NCBI GenBank assembly: GCA_043392685.1 | Contig: JBHZGM010000010.1 | Strand: one strand, 5' to 3' | DNA length: 64,000 nt | DNA from: Metapseudomonas sp043392685 | GTDB taxonomy: Bacteria > Pseudomonadota > Gammaproteobacteria > Pseudomonadales > Pseudomonadaceae | Shown: piece after piece, positions 8,300 to 17,775 of the stretch | Layout: each line of letters begins with the position of its first letter | Position numbering within the stretch: position 1 is the first letter of the stretch | Notes under the pieces: generated by a model | Told to the model about the DNA's origin: nothing | Seen by the model: only the letters and a program-made list of their open reading frames with translations | The model's database searches: none | Program-made: the position numbers and the translations under genes

Positions 8300-11200
8300 C
8301 AGACCACGACCTGTACCGTGTTGTCCTCGATCAGCAGGGTGGTACTGCCGAAGGTGTAGACGTCATAGCTAATGCCGTTGATCAGTTGCGTGGTCCCGGT
8401 GTTCACCGCACCCACCACGTTCAGCGTGTCGTTGTTTTCACCGGTGATCTGCAAGGTGTTGTTGGCATCGGTGATGGCATCCACCTCCGCCGCCGTCAGG
8501 GTCAGCACGCTACCCGAGTCGCCTGTGCCGAGGTCAATGCGCTCGATATTGCTGAGCGTGCCGACGCCGACGGCGTTGTAGTCGAGGTCGATGCCGTTGG
8601 CCAGGACCAGGGTGTCGAACCCGGCGCCGCCATCGATGCTGACGAAATCGGTCGCGGTGATCTGGAGGGTGTCGTTGCCGTTGCCGGCCACCACATGATC
8701 GCCGGTGCCGACGTTGAAGATCAGGTCGCTGCCGTCGCCGCCGTTGAAGTGCTCCGAACTGCCGTTGACGCCGGACAGCACGTCGTCGCCGGAAGTACCG
8801 TTGACGTCGATCTGGCCGATGTTGAGCGACAGTCCGTTGGGGCTCAGGGTGATCCCGTAGGCGGCGCTGTCATTGCCGTTGGTGTCGGTGGCGACGAGGT
8901 TGAACGAGATCTGCGAGCCGAGATTGAGGATGTCGGTGATGTTCAACCCCAACTGGGTGAGGATGGTCGGGCTCAGCAGGTTCAGCGAGAAGTTTCCGGA
9001 CGAGTCCGCCTGGATCGGCAGCAATTCGACGTTCAACGCCGGGGTGATGACCCGGATCACCACGCTGGAGTCGGGCTCGGTGGTGCCGCTGAAACCGAAT
9101 CGCGGGTTCAGCGGGTTGAGGCTGACGTCGAGGCCGAAGTTACCGATGGTCACTGGCTGCTCGATGCTGGTGCCAACGCCGATACTCGCCACGTTGCTTG
9201 GGTTGCCGGCCAGGTCCTCGCCGACCACCGAAACCTGGGCGTTCAGCAGTTGGTCCCAGGTGAAGTCGATGTCCAGGTCGGTGAGCAGGTTCAGCGAGGC
9301 CAGACCGCTGTTGTCGGCTGTAGCCGTGACGGTGGCGGTCACCCCGCCAACGTCGACGGTGACCGTCAGCTCGGTGCCCGGCTCCGCCGAGATGGTCAGG
9401 ATGTTACCGACCAGGGACAGTACCGGGGTCGCCGGCGGGATGGTGTCGATGGTGAACGGCACCGGGGTCGACGCGGTGCCCCCATTGATGTCGGCAGTGA
9501 CGGTCGAGGCGCCCTCCGGGAACGGGCCCATGCCGCCGGGAGGCGTCAGGGTCAGGGTCAGGTTGCCGGCGGCGATGTCGCCGGCGGTGAGGGTATGGCT
9601 GACCTCGGCCTCGTAGCCGTTCTGCCCGGCGAACTTGACTGTGACCACCTGGCCGACCTGCATGGTCGGACGCACAGTGACGTCGACCTGGATGCCGTCA
9701 CCGATCTCCGCGTCGTTGATCCAGGTATCGGCGGCTTCCGGCACGCTGATGGTCGGCGGCGCCAGGTCCGGCGCGTTGATGGTGGCCGGCCCGCTGACGT
9801 TGCCGGCGCCGTCGACGGCGACCCCGGCGATCAGCTCGCCGGTGATCAGCGGCGGCGCGAACGGCAAGCTGAAGTTGCCGGCGCCGTCGACGTTGACCGT
9901 GATCGGGTTGGCAGTGTCGCCGTTGACCACGATGCGCACCTGACTGTTCGGCTCGGCGACGCCGGTCAGCAGCGCGCCATCGGCACTGATGCTCAGCAGA
10001 GGAGCGGACGGCGCCACCGAGTCCACCGTGGTGCTGGCCGGGCCGCTGGTGTTGCCGGCGGCGTCCTGGGCCACCGCGTTGACCACCGTGCCGTTAGCCA
10101 GCGGTGTGCCGGGGGTGAATGTCCAGTTACCGCTGCCGTCGGCGGTGGTCTCGCCGATCGGGTTACCGTTGCCGTCGGTGAGAACCACCTTGGCGCCGAC
10201 CTCGGCGGTACCGCTGATCACGCTACCGTTGCTGGCGTTGATCACCGGCGTGGCCGGAGCCACCGAGTCCACCGTGGTGCTGGCCGGACCACTAGTGTTG
10301 CCGGCGGCGTCCTGGGCCACGGCATTGACCACCGTGCCGTTGGCCAGCGGCGTGCCGGGGGTGAACGTCCAGTTGCCGCTGCCGTCGGCGAGGGTCTGGC
10401 CGATCGGGTTGCCGCCGCCATCGGTGAGGATCACGGTCGCGCCGGCTTCGGCGGTACCGCTTATCTCGGTGCCGTTGCTCGGCTCGATCGCCGGCGCCGC
10501 CGGGGCCACGCCATCCACCGTGATCACCGCCGGCGCGCTATCGACGTTGCTTGGGCTGCGCGCCACCACGTTGACCACGGTGCCGTCCGGCAGCGGGATG
10601 CCCGGGGTGAACGACCAGTTGCCGCTGCCGTCTGCAGTGACCTGGCCGATCGGGTTGCCGCTGCCATCGGTGATGATGATGGTGTTGCCCGCATCGGCGG
10701 TTCCGCTGATCACCGAGCCGTTGCTCGGGTCGACCAGCGGGATCGACGGCAGCGAGGAATCCACCGTAGTGGTAGCGGGAGGGCTGGTATTGCCAGCGGC
10801 GTCGGTCGCGGTCACGTTGACCACGGTGCCATCGGGCAATTGCGAGCCGGGCGTGAAAGTCCAGTTGCCGCTGCCGTCGGCGGTGGTCTGGCCGATCGGG
10901 TTGCCGTTGCCGTCGGTCAAGGTCACGGTGCTGCCCGGCTCGGCGGTACCGGTGAGCTGGTTGCCGTTGCTCGGATTGACCACTGGCGTGTTCGGCGCCA
11001 CCGCGTCCACGGTAGTGCTGCCCTGAGGGCCGGTGTTGCCGGCCGGGTCCTGGGCCACGGCATTGACCACCGTGCCGTTGGCCAGCGGGGTGCTCGGGGT
11101 GAACGTCCAGTCGCCGCTGCCGTCGGCCGTGGTTTCGCCGATCGGGTTGCCGCTGCCGTCGGTGAGGGTCACGGTGCTGCCCGGCTCGGCGGTGCCGCTG

Positions 11201-14200
11201 ATGGTGGTGCCGTTGCTCGGATCGATCACCGGCGCGGCGGGCGCCACCGAATCCACGGTGATGCTGGCCGGTGCGCTGGTATTGCCGGTCGGATCGGTGG
11301 CCGTGGCGTTGACCACCGTGCCATCAGGCAGCGGCGTACCCGGGGTGAAGCTCCAGTTGCCACTGCCGTCGGCAGTGACCTGGCCGATGGGGTTGCCGCT
11401 GCCATCGGTCAGGGTCACGGTGCTGCCCGGTTCGGCGGTGCCGCTGATAGTCGTGCCGTTGCTCGGGTTGATCACCGGTGCCGGCGGCGCGCTGGCGTCG
11501 ACAGTCACCGTTGCCGGCGGGCTGCTGTTGCCGGTGGCGTCCTGGGCCACCACGTTGACCACCGTGCCGTCCGCCAGCGGAGTGCCCGGGGTGAAGCTCC
11601 AGTTGCCGCTGCCATCAGCGGTGGTTTCGCCAATGGGATTGCCGCTGCCGTCGGTCAGGGTCACGGTGCTGCCCGGCTCGGCGGTGCCAGTGAGGCTACT
11701 GCCATTGCTCAGATTCACGGTCGGCGTGGCCGGCGCGATGGCGTCCACGGTGGTGCTGCCCTGGCCGCTGGTGTTGCCGGCCAGGTCGGTGGCGGTGGCG
11801 TTGACCACGGTACCGTCCGCCAGCGGAGTGCCTGGGGTAAAGCTCCAGTTGCCGCTGCCATCGACGGTGGTTTCGCCAATGGGATTGCCGCTGCCATCGG
11901 TCAGGGTCACGGTGCTGCCCGGCTCGGCGGTGCCGCTGATGGTGGTGCCGTTGCTCGGATCGATCACCGGCGCGGCGGGCGCCACCGAATCCACGGTGAT
12001 GCTGGCCGGTGCGCTGGTATTGCCGGTCGGATCGGTGGCCGTGGCGTTGACCACCGTGCCATCAGGCAGCGGCGTACCCGGGGTGAAGCTCCAGTTGCCA
12101 CTGCCGTCGGCAGTGACCTGGCCGATGGGGTTGCCGCTGCCATCGGTCAGGGTCACGGTGCTGCCCGGTTCGGCGGTGCCGCTGATAGTCGTGCCGTTGC
12201 TCGGGTTGATCACCGGTGCCGGCGGCGCGCTGGCGTCGACAGTCACCGTTGCCGGCGGGCTGCTGTTGCCGGTGGCGTCCTGGGCCACCACGTTGACCAC
12301 CGTGCCGTCCGCCAGCGGAGTGCCCGGGGTGAAGCTCCAGTTGCCGCTGCCATCAGCGGTGGTTTCGCCAATGGGATTGCCGCTGCCGTCGGTCAGGGTC
12401 ACGGTGCTGCCCGGCTCGGCGGTGCCAGTGAGGCTACTGCCATTGCTCAGATTCACGGTCGGCGTGGCCGGCGCGATGGCGTCCACGGTGGTGCTGCCCT
12501 GGCCGCTGGTGTTGCCGGCCAGGTCGGTGGCGGTGGCGTTGACCACGGTACCGTCCGCCAGCGGAGTGCCTGGGGTAAAGCTCCAGTTGCCGCTGCCATC
12601 GACGGTGGTTTCGCCAATGGGATTGCCGCTGCCATCGGTCAGGGTCACGGTGCTGCCCGGCTCGGCAGTGCCGCTGATCTCGGTGCCATTGCTCGGGTCG
12701 AGCACCGGCGCGGCGGGCGCCACGGCATCCACGGTGGTGCTGGCAGGCGGGCTGCTATTGCCGGCGGCGTCTTGCGCCACCACGTTGACCACGGTGCCGT
12801 CGGGCAGTGGAGAAGACGGTGTGTAGTTCCAGTTGCCGCTGCCGTCTGCGGTGGTTTCGCCGATGGTGTTGCCGCTGCCGTCGGTAAGGGTCACGGTGCT
12901 GCCCGGCTCAGCAGTACCGCTGAGGCTGCTGCCATCACTTGGGTTGACCACCGGCACAGCGGGCGCCACGGCATCCACGGTGGTGCTGGCTGGGCCGCTG
13001 GTATTGCCAGCCGGGTCAGTCGCGCTAGCGTTGACCACGGTGCCGTCGGGCAGTGGAGAAGACGGTGTGTAGTTCCAGTTGCCGCTGCCGTCTGCGGTGG
13101 TTTCGCCGATGGTGTTGCCGCTGCCGTCGGTAAGGGTCACGGTGCTGCCCGGCTCGGCGGTGCCGCTGATCTCGCTGCCGTTGCTCGGATTGACCACGGG
13201 CACAGCGGGCGCCACGGCATCCACGGTGGTGCTGGCTGGGCCGCTGGTATTGCCAGCCGGATCAGTGGCCGTGGCGTTGACCACCGTGCCGTCAGGCAGC
13301 GGAGTGCCCGGGGTGAAGCTCCAGTTGCCGCTGCCATCTGCGGTGGTTTCGCCGATGGGGTTGCCGCTGCCATCAGTCAGGGTCACGGTGCTGCCCGGCT
13401 CGGCGGTACCGCTGATGGTGGTGCCGTTGCTCGGATCGATCACCGGCGCGGCGGGCGCCACACCATCGATGGTTGTGCTGGCAGGCGGGCTGCTATTGCC
13501 GGCGGCGTCTTGCGCCACCACGTTGACCACAGTGCCGTCGGGCAGTTGACTGTCCGGGGTGTACGACCAGTTGCCGTTGGCGTCAGCAGTGGTCTGGCCG
13601 ATCGGATTGCCGTTGCCATCGGAAATCACGATGGTAACGCCGGCCTCGGCAGTACCGCTGATCTCGCTGCCATTGCTCGCGTTGACCTGCGGCGCATCGG
13701 GGAAATCGGGAGCTACGGCGGTAACCGGCGGGCTGCTGTTGCCAGCCGGGTCGGTCACTACCACGGAAATCGTCTCGCCATTGGTCAGCGGCGGCTCCAG
13801 CGGTACCTGGAAGCTGCCGTCAGGACCGGCCACCACGCTGGCGTCCGGCTGACCGTCGCCGTTGGTGTCCACGCCCACGGTGGCGCCCGGTTCGGCATTG
13901 CCGCTAACGCTGCTGCCATCAGGCGCGACCTGGAGATTGCCAGCCGGCGCCGGCGCGGTGGTATCCGGTGCACCGATCTGAGTTGGCGGGCTGCTGTTGC
14001 CAGCCGGGTCGGTCACTACCACGGAAATCGTCTCGCCATTGGTCAGCGGCGGCTCCAGCGGCACCTGGAAGCTGCCGTCAGGACCGGCCACCACGCTCAC
14101 GTCCGGCTGACCGTCGCCGTTGGTGTCTACGCCCACCGTGGCGCCCGGTTCGGCATTGCCGCTAACGCTGCTGCCATCAGGCGCGACCTGGAGATTGCCA

Positions 14201-14970
14201 GCCGGCGCCGGCGCGGTGGTATCCGGTGCACCGATCTGCGTTGGCGGGCTGCTGTTGCCAGCCGGGTCGGTCACTACCACGGAAATCGTCTCACCATTGG
14301 TCAGCGGCGGCTCCAGCGGCACCTGGAAGCTGCCGTCGGGACCGGCCACCACGCTCACGTCCGGCTGACCGTCGCCGTTGGTGTCTACGCCCACCGTGGC
14401 GCCCGGTTCGGCATTGCCGGTGAGGATGCTGCCATCCGGAGAAATCTGCAGACCGCTGGCTGCCGCTGGCGCAGTGGTGTCCGACGAACCACCGCCACTG
14501 CTACCGCCACCCCCGCCGCTGCTGTTGGAAATCGCGATGCCGCCGCCGATGACCGCCGCGCCAATCAGCAATGCGGTGCCGGCGCCCAACTCCCCGAAGG
14601 AAACACCTGCATCGGTGAGTGACTCGAATCCAGCCAGGCTTTCCTGGGGCACATAGCCCGCCACCAGCGGTCCATCGGCAGCCACCGGAGGCAGATCGAC
14701 GGCCACCAACTTGTCTCCGTCAACCAGGAACAACTGGCTGGCAGGCTGCCCCTCGGCGTAGAAGTTGGCGATGCGAATGCTCTCGCCAGACTTCATCTGC
14801 ACAATCAGATCAGAACCACTTTTCGAGAAGCCCGTCACACTTTCCGGAGCGATATTCAGCACGACATTACTGCTCTGGGAGAGTGTCAGGATTCCATTGG
14901 CGGGGATATCGACGGGAGCGGCAGAAGTAACACTGTGGGCGAGGGGAGACACCTTGGCCTGGATCGACAT
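8299..14970 (-). CDS. bapA: Giant repetitive biofilm adhesin secreted by type I system
   Basis: Cell-surface adhesin of about 2,223 residues. Order: N-terminal Bap-type prefix (1-128), hydrophobic stretch (about 129-147), Gly/Ser linker (149-163), three 86-residue Ig-like repeats containing GATVGVDTNGDGQPD, fifteen 82-residue Ig-like repeats built on SNGTTISGTAEPGSTVTL, one divergent repeat, non-repetitive Ig-like domains, then an RTX-like C-terminus (GGDGSDLIF, GNGNDTL, GGAGFDTL, near 2070-2120) and a short hydrophobic tail as secretion signal. The ATG at 14970 is preferred over 14991 because AGAGGA lies 9 bases upstream of it. No TAAG or PAAG tetrapeptide of the LapG-cleaved kind is seen in the first 200 residues. 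Heads an overlapping operon with bapB, bapC and bapD. Confidence 0.9.
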   Translation of the reverse strand: MSIQAKVSPLAHSVTSAAPVDIPANGILTLSQSSNVVLNIAPESVTGFSKSGSDLIVQMKSGESIRIANFYAEGQPASQLFLVDGDKLVAVDLPPVAADGPLVAGYVPQESLAGFESLTDAGVSFGELGAGTALLIGAAVIGGGIAISNSSGGGGGSSGGGSSDTTAPAAASGLQISPDGSILTGNAEPGATVGVDTNGDGQPDVSVVAGPDGSFQVPLEPPLTNGETISVVVTDPAGNSSPPTQIGAPDTTAPAPAGNLQVAPDGSSVSGNAEPGATVGVDTNGDGQPDVSVVAGPDGSFQVPLEPPLTNGETISVVVTDPAGNSSPPTQIGAPDTTAPAPAGNLQVAPDGSSVSGNAEPGATVGVDTNGDGQPDASVVAGPDGSFQVPLEPPLTNGETISVVVTDPAGNSSPPVTAVAPDFPDAPQVNASNGSEISGTAEAGVTIVISDGNGNPIGQTTADANGNWSYTPDSQLPDGTVVNVVAQDAAGNSSPPASTTIDGVAPAAPVIDPSNGTTISGTAEPGSTVTLTDGSGNPIGETTADGSGNWSFTPGTPLPDGTVVNATATDPAGNTSGPASTTVDAVAPAVPVVNPSNGSEISGTAEPGSTVTLTDGSGNTIGETTADGSGNWNYTPSSPLPDGTVVNASATDPAGNTSGPASTTVDAVAPAVPVVNPSDGSSLSGTAEPGSTVTLTDGSGNTIGETTADGSGNWNYTPSSPLPDGTVVNVVAQDAAGNSSPPASTTVDAVAPAAPVLDPSNGTEISGTAEPGSTVTLTDGSGNPIGETTVDGSGNWSFTPGTPLADGTVVNATATDLAGNTSGQGSTTVDAIAPATPTVNLSNGSSLTGTAEPGSTVTLTDGSGNPIGETTADGSGNWSFTPGTPLADGTVVNVVAQDATGNSSPPATVTVDASAPPAPVINPSNGTTISGTAEPGSTVTLTDGSGNPIGQVTADGSGNWSFTPGTPLPDGTVVNATATDPTGNTSAPASITVDSVAPAAPVIDPSNGTTISGTAEPGSTVTLTDGSGNPIGETTVDGSGNWSFTPGTPLADGTVVNATATDLAGNTSGQGSTTVDAIAPATPTVNLSNGSSLTGTAEPGSTVTLTDGSGNPIGETTADGSGNWSFTPGTPLADGTVVNVVAQDATGNSSPPATVTVDASAPPAPVINPSNGTTISGTAEPGSTVTLTDGSGNPIGQVTADGSGNWSFTPGTPLPDGTVVNATATDPTGNTSAPASITVDSVAPAAPVIDPSNGTTISGTAEPGSTVTLTDGSGNPIGETTADGSGDWTFTPSTPLANGTVVNAVAQDPAGNTGPQGSTTVDAVAPNTPVVNPSNGNQLTGTAEPGSTVTLTDGNGNPIGQTTADGSGNWTFTPGSQLPDGTVVNVTATDAAGNTSPPATTTVDSSLPSIPLVDPSNGSVISGTADAGNTIIITDGSGNPIGQVTADGSGNWSFTPGIPLPDGTVVNVVARSPSNVDSAPAVITVDGVAPAAPAIEPSNGTEISGTAEAGATVILTDGGGNPIGQTLADGSGNWTFTPGTPLANGTVVNAVAQDAAGNTSGPASTTVDSVAPATPVINASNGSVISGTAEVGAKVVLTDGNGNPIGETTADGSGNWTFTPGTPLANGTVVNAVAQDAAGNTSGPASTTVDSVAPSAPLLSISADGALLTGVAEPNSQVRIVVNGDTANPITVNVDGAGNFSLPFAPPLITGELIAGVAVDGAGNVSGPATINAPDLAPPTISVPEAADTWINDAEIGDGIQVDVTVRPTMQVGQVVTVKFAGQNGYEAEVSHTLTAGDIAAGNLTLTLTPPGGMGPFPEGASTVTADINGGTASTPVPFTIDTIPPATPVLSLVGNILTISAEPGTELTVTVDVGGVTATVTATADNSGLASLNLLTDLDIDFTWDQLLNAQVSVVGEDLAGNPSNVASIGVGTSIEQPVTIGNFGLDVSLNPLNPRFGFSGTTEPDSSVVIRVITPALNVELLPIQADSSGNFSLNLLSPTILTQLGLNITDILNLGSQISFNLVATDTNGNDSAAYGITLSPNGLSLNIGQIDVNGTSGDDVLSGVNGSSEHFNGGDGSDLIFNVGTGDHVVAGNGNDTLQITATDFVSIDGGAGFDTLVLANGIDLDYNAVGVGTLSNIERIDLGTGDSGSVLTLTAAEVDAITDANNTLQITGENNDTLNVVGAVNTGTTQLINGISYDVYTFGSTTLLIEDNTVQVVV
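11165..12666 (-). repeat. Perfect 738-bp tandem period inside bapA
   Basis: Bases 11165-11928 reappear without a mismatch at 11903-12666, a shift of 738 bp, which is exactly three 82-residue Ig-like repeats. The flanking copies differ at 11164/11902 and 11929/12667. Other repeats in the gene diverge at many silent sites, so this triplet duplication or conversion is recent. Confidence 0.9.
13690..14440 (-). repeat. Three 258-bp repeats in the N-terminal part of bapA
   Basis: Three tandem 86-codon units, each with GATVGVDTNGDGQPD and SFQVPLEPPLTNGETISVVV, differing by a few bases. They form a second repeat class distinct from the 82-codon class. Boundaries are approximate. Confidence 0.8.
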
Positions 14971-15787
14971 ATTTGACAGTCCTCTTGTCATCGAACGAAC
15001 GAGCGGTTGCAGCTGTTTTTTTCCAGAAATAGCAGGTTTTACACAAAACTCCAGGCAACCCTTATATATGCCCGCAGAGAACTACGAAACCTGCACAGCG
15101 CCAGATATCAATGGCCATTACCGCGGGCGCATCATCTCTAATGCTCACCCCAGGAAACACGGGAAGTTGAGACCAACCTCACTCGGCAGAATGACGAAAT
15201 ATTGACAACAAGAATTGAGAAGAGCTTGAGCAAAGAGAAGAACAACTGAATATTGACACCCTGGCTCGACAAGCCTCCCTTGATACCGGGGCCAGGTATG
15301 CGCCCTTGCAGAACGCTTGCGATCCAGTCAGCCCTCCTGAACGGGCATGATCCATGTGCCTGCTTGAAGGACGTGCCAATGAAGGCCAGCGCACGGGCCG
15401 AACTGTTGCCGCACAACTGGACACTCGCCGGAAAGATGTAATGCCAGCCCGCTTGGATCACTGCGGATAAACAATGACCTCTACAAGCTGACCAGCTTCA
15501 TAAACAGGTCAAATCAGTCCGGATCAAGACCATCAATGGTTTTTCGATATTTCCTGCCCCATTGTTACATGATTGGATAATCGGAGCCCCTGCAATGCCA
15601 CAGCGTCGAACCAAAATTTATTAGCGATGAAACTTGTGTATATCGCACAGTGCAAGTAATGGACCAGTTTTATTTATACAAAAAGCCCGCAGCGGAATTT
15701 AATCGATACATCAGCATCAGACTCTTCCCTTGAAGTACGGGATGGCAAACCTGATTGAAGCATATCGGCACAGCCCCTGCGCTGGCG
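14971..15787. other. Long, comparatively A+T-rich leader region of bapA
   Basis: About 0.8 kb with no complete gene and visibly more A+T than its surroundings. It must hold the bapA promoter (minus strand), but no promoter or operator stands out strongly; several TTGACA-like strings occur near 15200-15260. On the plus strand it carries the tail of an IS66-type transposase. The rest, 15442-15787, shows nothing recognisable. Confidence 0.6.
15310..15441 (+). pseudogene. C-terminal remnant of an IS66-family transposase
   Basis: The frame reads RTLAIQSALLNGHDPCACLK and then DVPMKASARAELLPHNW before a TAA at 15439-15441. This is the C-terminal signature of IS66 TnpC proteins (x-A-K/R-L-N-G-H-D-P-x-A-Y-L-K-D-V ... 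E-L-L-P-H-x-W). Two usual tyrosines are replaced (C-A-C for Y-A-Y) and the middle is shortened, so it is a decayed fragment. No inverted repeats were recognised around it. Identity is by remembered family pattern. Confidence 0.6.
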
Positions 15788-15913
15788 CTACGTCGAGCGA
15801 GCCTTCCTGATGTCCTCTCTTGCAATGAGTCCGCCCTCACTATCGAAAAGCTCTTCCACTTCTGGAAAGTATTGGTGGTGAATTCGCCGCTGCGTTGCAA
15901 ACCGCAGTTCCAT
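15788..15913 (-). CDS. Small uncharacterised ORF or gene fragment
   Basis: A 41-residue reading frame, MELRFATQRRIHHQYFPEVE then ELFDSEGGLIAREDIRKARS and T. The open frame continues upstream without a clear start codon (residues LTNRIPDESQSAAVGLSPDL precede it), so it could also be the end of a longer decayed gene. Composition looks protein-like, with charged and aromatic residues, but no family is recognised. No convincing ribosome-binding site was found. It lies between a terminator and the bapA leader. Confidence 0.3.
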   Translation of the reverse strand: MELRFATQRRIHHQYFPEVEELFDSEGGLIAREDIRKARST

Positions 15914-16063
15914 AGCTCGGATTAAATCCGGAGAAAGTCCCACCGCCGCACTCTGGCTTTCATCCGGGATACGGTTTGTCAGTTCGCTTCGCTCGGCACC
16001 ACCCCATGTTTCCCCTGCGGATTCCCGGTTCCCAGAAATAAAAAACGCAGCACCTGCCAGAAC

Positions 16064-16095
16064 GAAAAGACCGAACCCAGGGGTTCGGTCTTTTC
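16064..16095. terminator. Strong hairpin terminator after the MHS transporter
   Basis: Fifteen-base-pair perfect stem GAAAAGACCGAACCC / GGGTTCGGTCTTTTC with a two-base centre. A and T runs at the stem ends would let it work in both directions. It lies just past the stop at 16111. Confidence 0.85.
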
Positions 16096-16110
16096 GCTTC
16101 AGGAAGTGGC

Positions 16111-17457
16111 TCAACGCAACGGCTGGCCCTTCATTTCCGGCATGCGGACGTAGACCACCAGGCTGACCAGGCTCACCGCCATGAGGTAGAGCCAGAACAG
16201 GTGCCCGTAACCGGCTCCCGACATGGCAGTCATGATGTAGGGCGAAGTGCCGCCGAACAGGGTGACCGACAGCGCATAGGGCAAGGCGATGCCGGTGACG
16301 CGTACTTCCGCCGGGAACTGTTCGGCCATGGTCACGGCCGAGGCGGCGCCGAAGCCGGTCATGATCACCATCGAAACGGTCTGCAGCAGCGCCACCTCTG
16401 CCAGGCTGATGCCCTGGTAAAGCAGGCCGAAACTTGGCCAGGCCCAGAGAATGGAGGCGGCGGCGAAGCCGATCAGCAGCGGGCGGCGACCGATGCGATC
16501 GGCCAGCATGCCGGCGAAGGGCATCAGCAGCAACGACACGGCCACGGCGATCACCCCGGCCAGCAACGTCTCGCGTATGGACATGCCGGTGACCAGGTGG
16601 ACCTGGGACGGGTAGCTCACCATCCACACATAGTTCAGCAGGTTGCCGGCCATGGCGACGCCGATCACCCGCAGCACGTCCTTGCGGTGGGTGGTGAAGA
16701 TGTCGCGGATCGGGCGCTTCTCGACAGGCTTCTTCGCCACGCGAGACTTGAACACATCGGTTTCCTTCACCGACAGGCGAATCCACAGGGTGAGCACACC
16801 CATCGCCGCGGCGATGATGAACGCCACGCGCCAGCCCCAGTCTTCCAACGCGGTATCGCTGCCGACCGAGGCCAGCACGAAGCCCAGCAGGAAGGACACC
16901 AGGGTGCCGGCATTGATCGCGAACCACTGCCAGGAACCGGCAAAGGCACGACGATTGGACGGCGCCGATTCGATCAGGAAGGCCGAGGCGGAGCCGAATT
17001 CACCTCCGGCAGAAAAGCCTTGGGTCAGGCGCGCGAGGACCAGGATGATCGGCGCCGCGATGCCGATGCTTTCATAGTTGGGGCAGATGCCGATCACCAG
17101 CGACGCCAGCGACATCAGCAGGATGGAAAGAGCCAGGCCCTTCTTGCGGCCGTAGCGGTCGGCGAACACGCCGAGCACCGCGCCGCCGATGGGGCGCATC
17201 AGGAAGCCCACGGCAAACACCGCCAGCACCGAGAGCAGCGCGGTGAGGCTGTTTCCGGCCGGAAAGAACTGCTTGGCGAGGATGGAGGAAAAGGTCGCGT
17301 AGATCACCCAGTCGGTGTACTCGACTATGGTGCCGAGGGTCGCAGCCACAATGGCTTTCTTCTCGGTTCCGGTCAGCTTTCGGCCGCCAGCGGCCGCCGT
17401 TGCGGTGACCGTCATTTCAGGCATGGATTCACCAATCGCACTATTGTCGTAGTTCAT
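16111..17457 (-). CDS. MHS-family (KgtP-like) metabolite:H+ symporter
   Basis: Inner-membrane major facilitator of 448 residues with about twelve spans. Family marks are LGTIVEYTDWVIYATFSSIL (span 1), RPIGGAVLGVFADRYGRKKG between spans 2 and 3, and ARLTQGFSAGGEFGSASAFL, all typical of MHS symporters for carboxylates and related acids. The ATG at 17457 is chosen because GGGAG lies 6 bases upstream; an internal ATG at 17424 is possible. It is divergent from an aldehyde dehydrogenase gene that carries a LysR-type box, so it may import the compound handled by that regulon. Substrate is not readable from sequence. Confidence 0.85.
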   Translation of the reverse strand: MNYDNSAIGESMPEMTVTATAAAGGRKLTGTEKKAIVAATLGTIVEYTDWVIYATFSSILAKQFFPAGNSLTALLSVLAVFAVGFLMRPIGGAVLGVFADRYGRKKGLALSILLMSLASLVIGICPNYESIGIAAPIILVLARLTQGFSAGGEFGSASAFLIESAPSNRRAFAGSWQWFAINAGTLVSFLLGFVLASVGSDTALEDWGWRVAFIIAAAMGVLTLWIRLSVKETDVFKSRVAKKPVEKRPIRDIFTTHRKDVLRVIGVAMAGNLLNYVWMVSYPSQVHLVTGMSIRETLLAGVIAVAVSLLLMPFAGMLADRIGRRPLLIGFAAASILWAWPSFGLLYQGISLAEVALLQTVSMVIMTGFGAASAVTMAEQFPAEVRVTGIALPYALSVTLFGGTSPYIMTAMSGAGYGHLFWLYLMAVSLVSLVVYVRMPEMKGQPLR

Positions 17458-17775
17458 TGCGTCGCTCCCGTGAGCACACTTTTTGTTGTTGATCGCCCGA
17501 GGGCGTTCTCTTCTGGCTGAGGAGCAAGATGCAGCGCCGCGAGGGCTGCAGTGAAGCGAGATTTCCTCCCTGTTCAAGTGAGAAAAAGTCAAGCCAAAAC
17601 CCAGCAGCGATGCGCGGCCCAGGCACCAGTATGATTGAGTTTTTTTCAAGCGTAGGAAGCCGAAAATTCCTTTGAAGTCAGCGCTCCGAACACCGAACCT
17701 GCCCCCATGTCCGGGTCGACGAACAAGAATTTCACCCACACATGACCCGGGCCATGAACTGAGGAGACTCGAAGC
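17458..17775. other. Divergent promoter region, transporter / aldehyde dehydrogenase
   Basis: 318 bp without a gene. It holds LysR-type box A (17635-17676) pointed at the aldehyde dehydrogenase. Nothing else is recognised; the promoter of the transporter must also lie here. Confidence 0.7.
17635..17676 (+). promoter_or_regulatory. LysR-type box A and promoter block (aldehyde dehydrogenase)
   Basis: TTGA-N7-TCAA followed at once by GCGTAGG, then 24 bases from the second half-site a CTTTG block. The same arrangement and spacing occur at three other promoters in this island. It lies 100 bp before the aldehyde dehydrogenase start. Confidence 0.7.

Noticed and set aside
8386..14622. A reading frame of about 2,078 codons on the plus strand, antisense to bapA
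   Set aside because: It is created by the repeated, strongly GC-biased codons of bapA; its product is a low-complexity Gly/Arg/Ala/His repeat with no domain. The minus-strand frame has signal, Ig-like and RTX features.
14371..14970. Possible LapG-type TAAG/PAAG cleavage site in the BapA N-terminus
   Set aside because: No such tetrapeptide was found in the first 200 residues, so LapD/LapG-type release cannot be claimed.
8299..14970. Tandem repeats of 246 and 258 bp considered as CRISPR or satellite DNA
   Set aside because: They keep the bapA reading frame, lack unique spacers and encode Ig-like domains.
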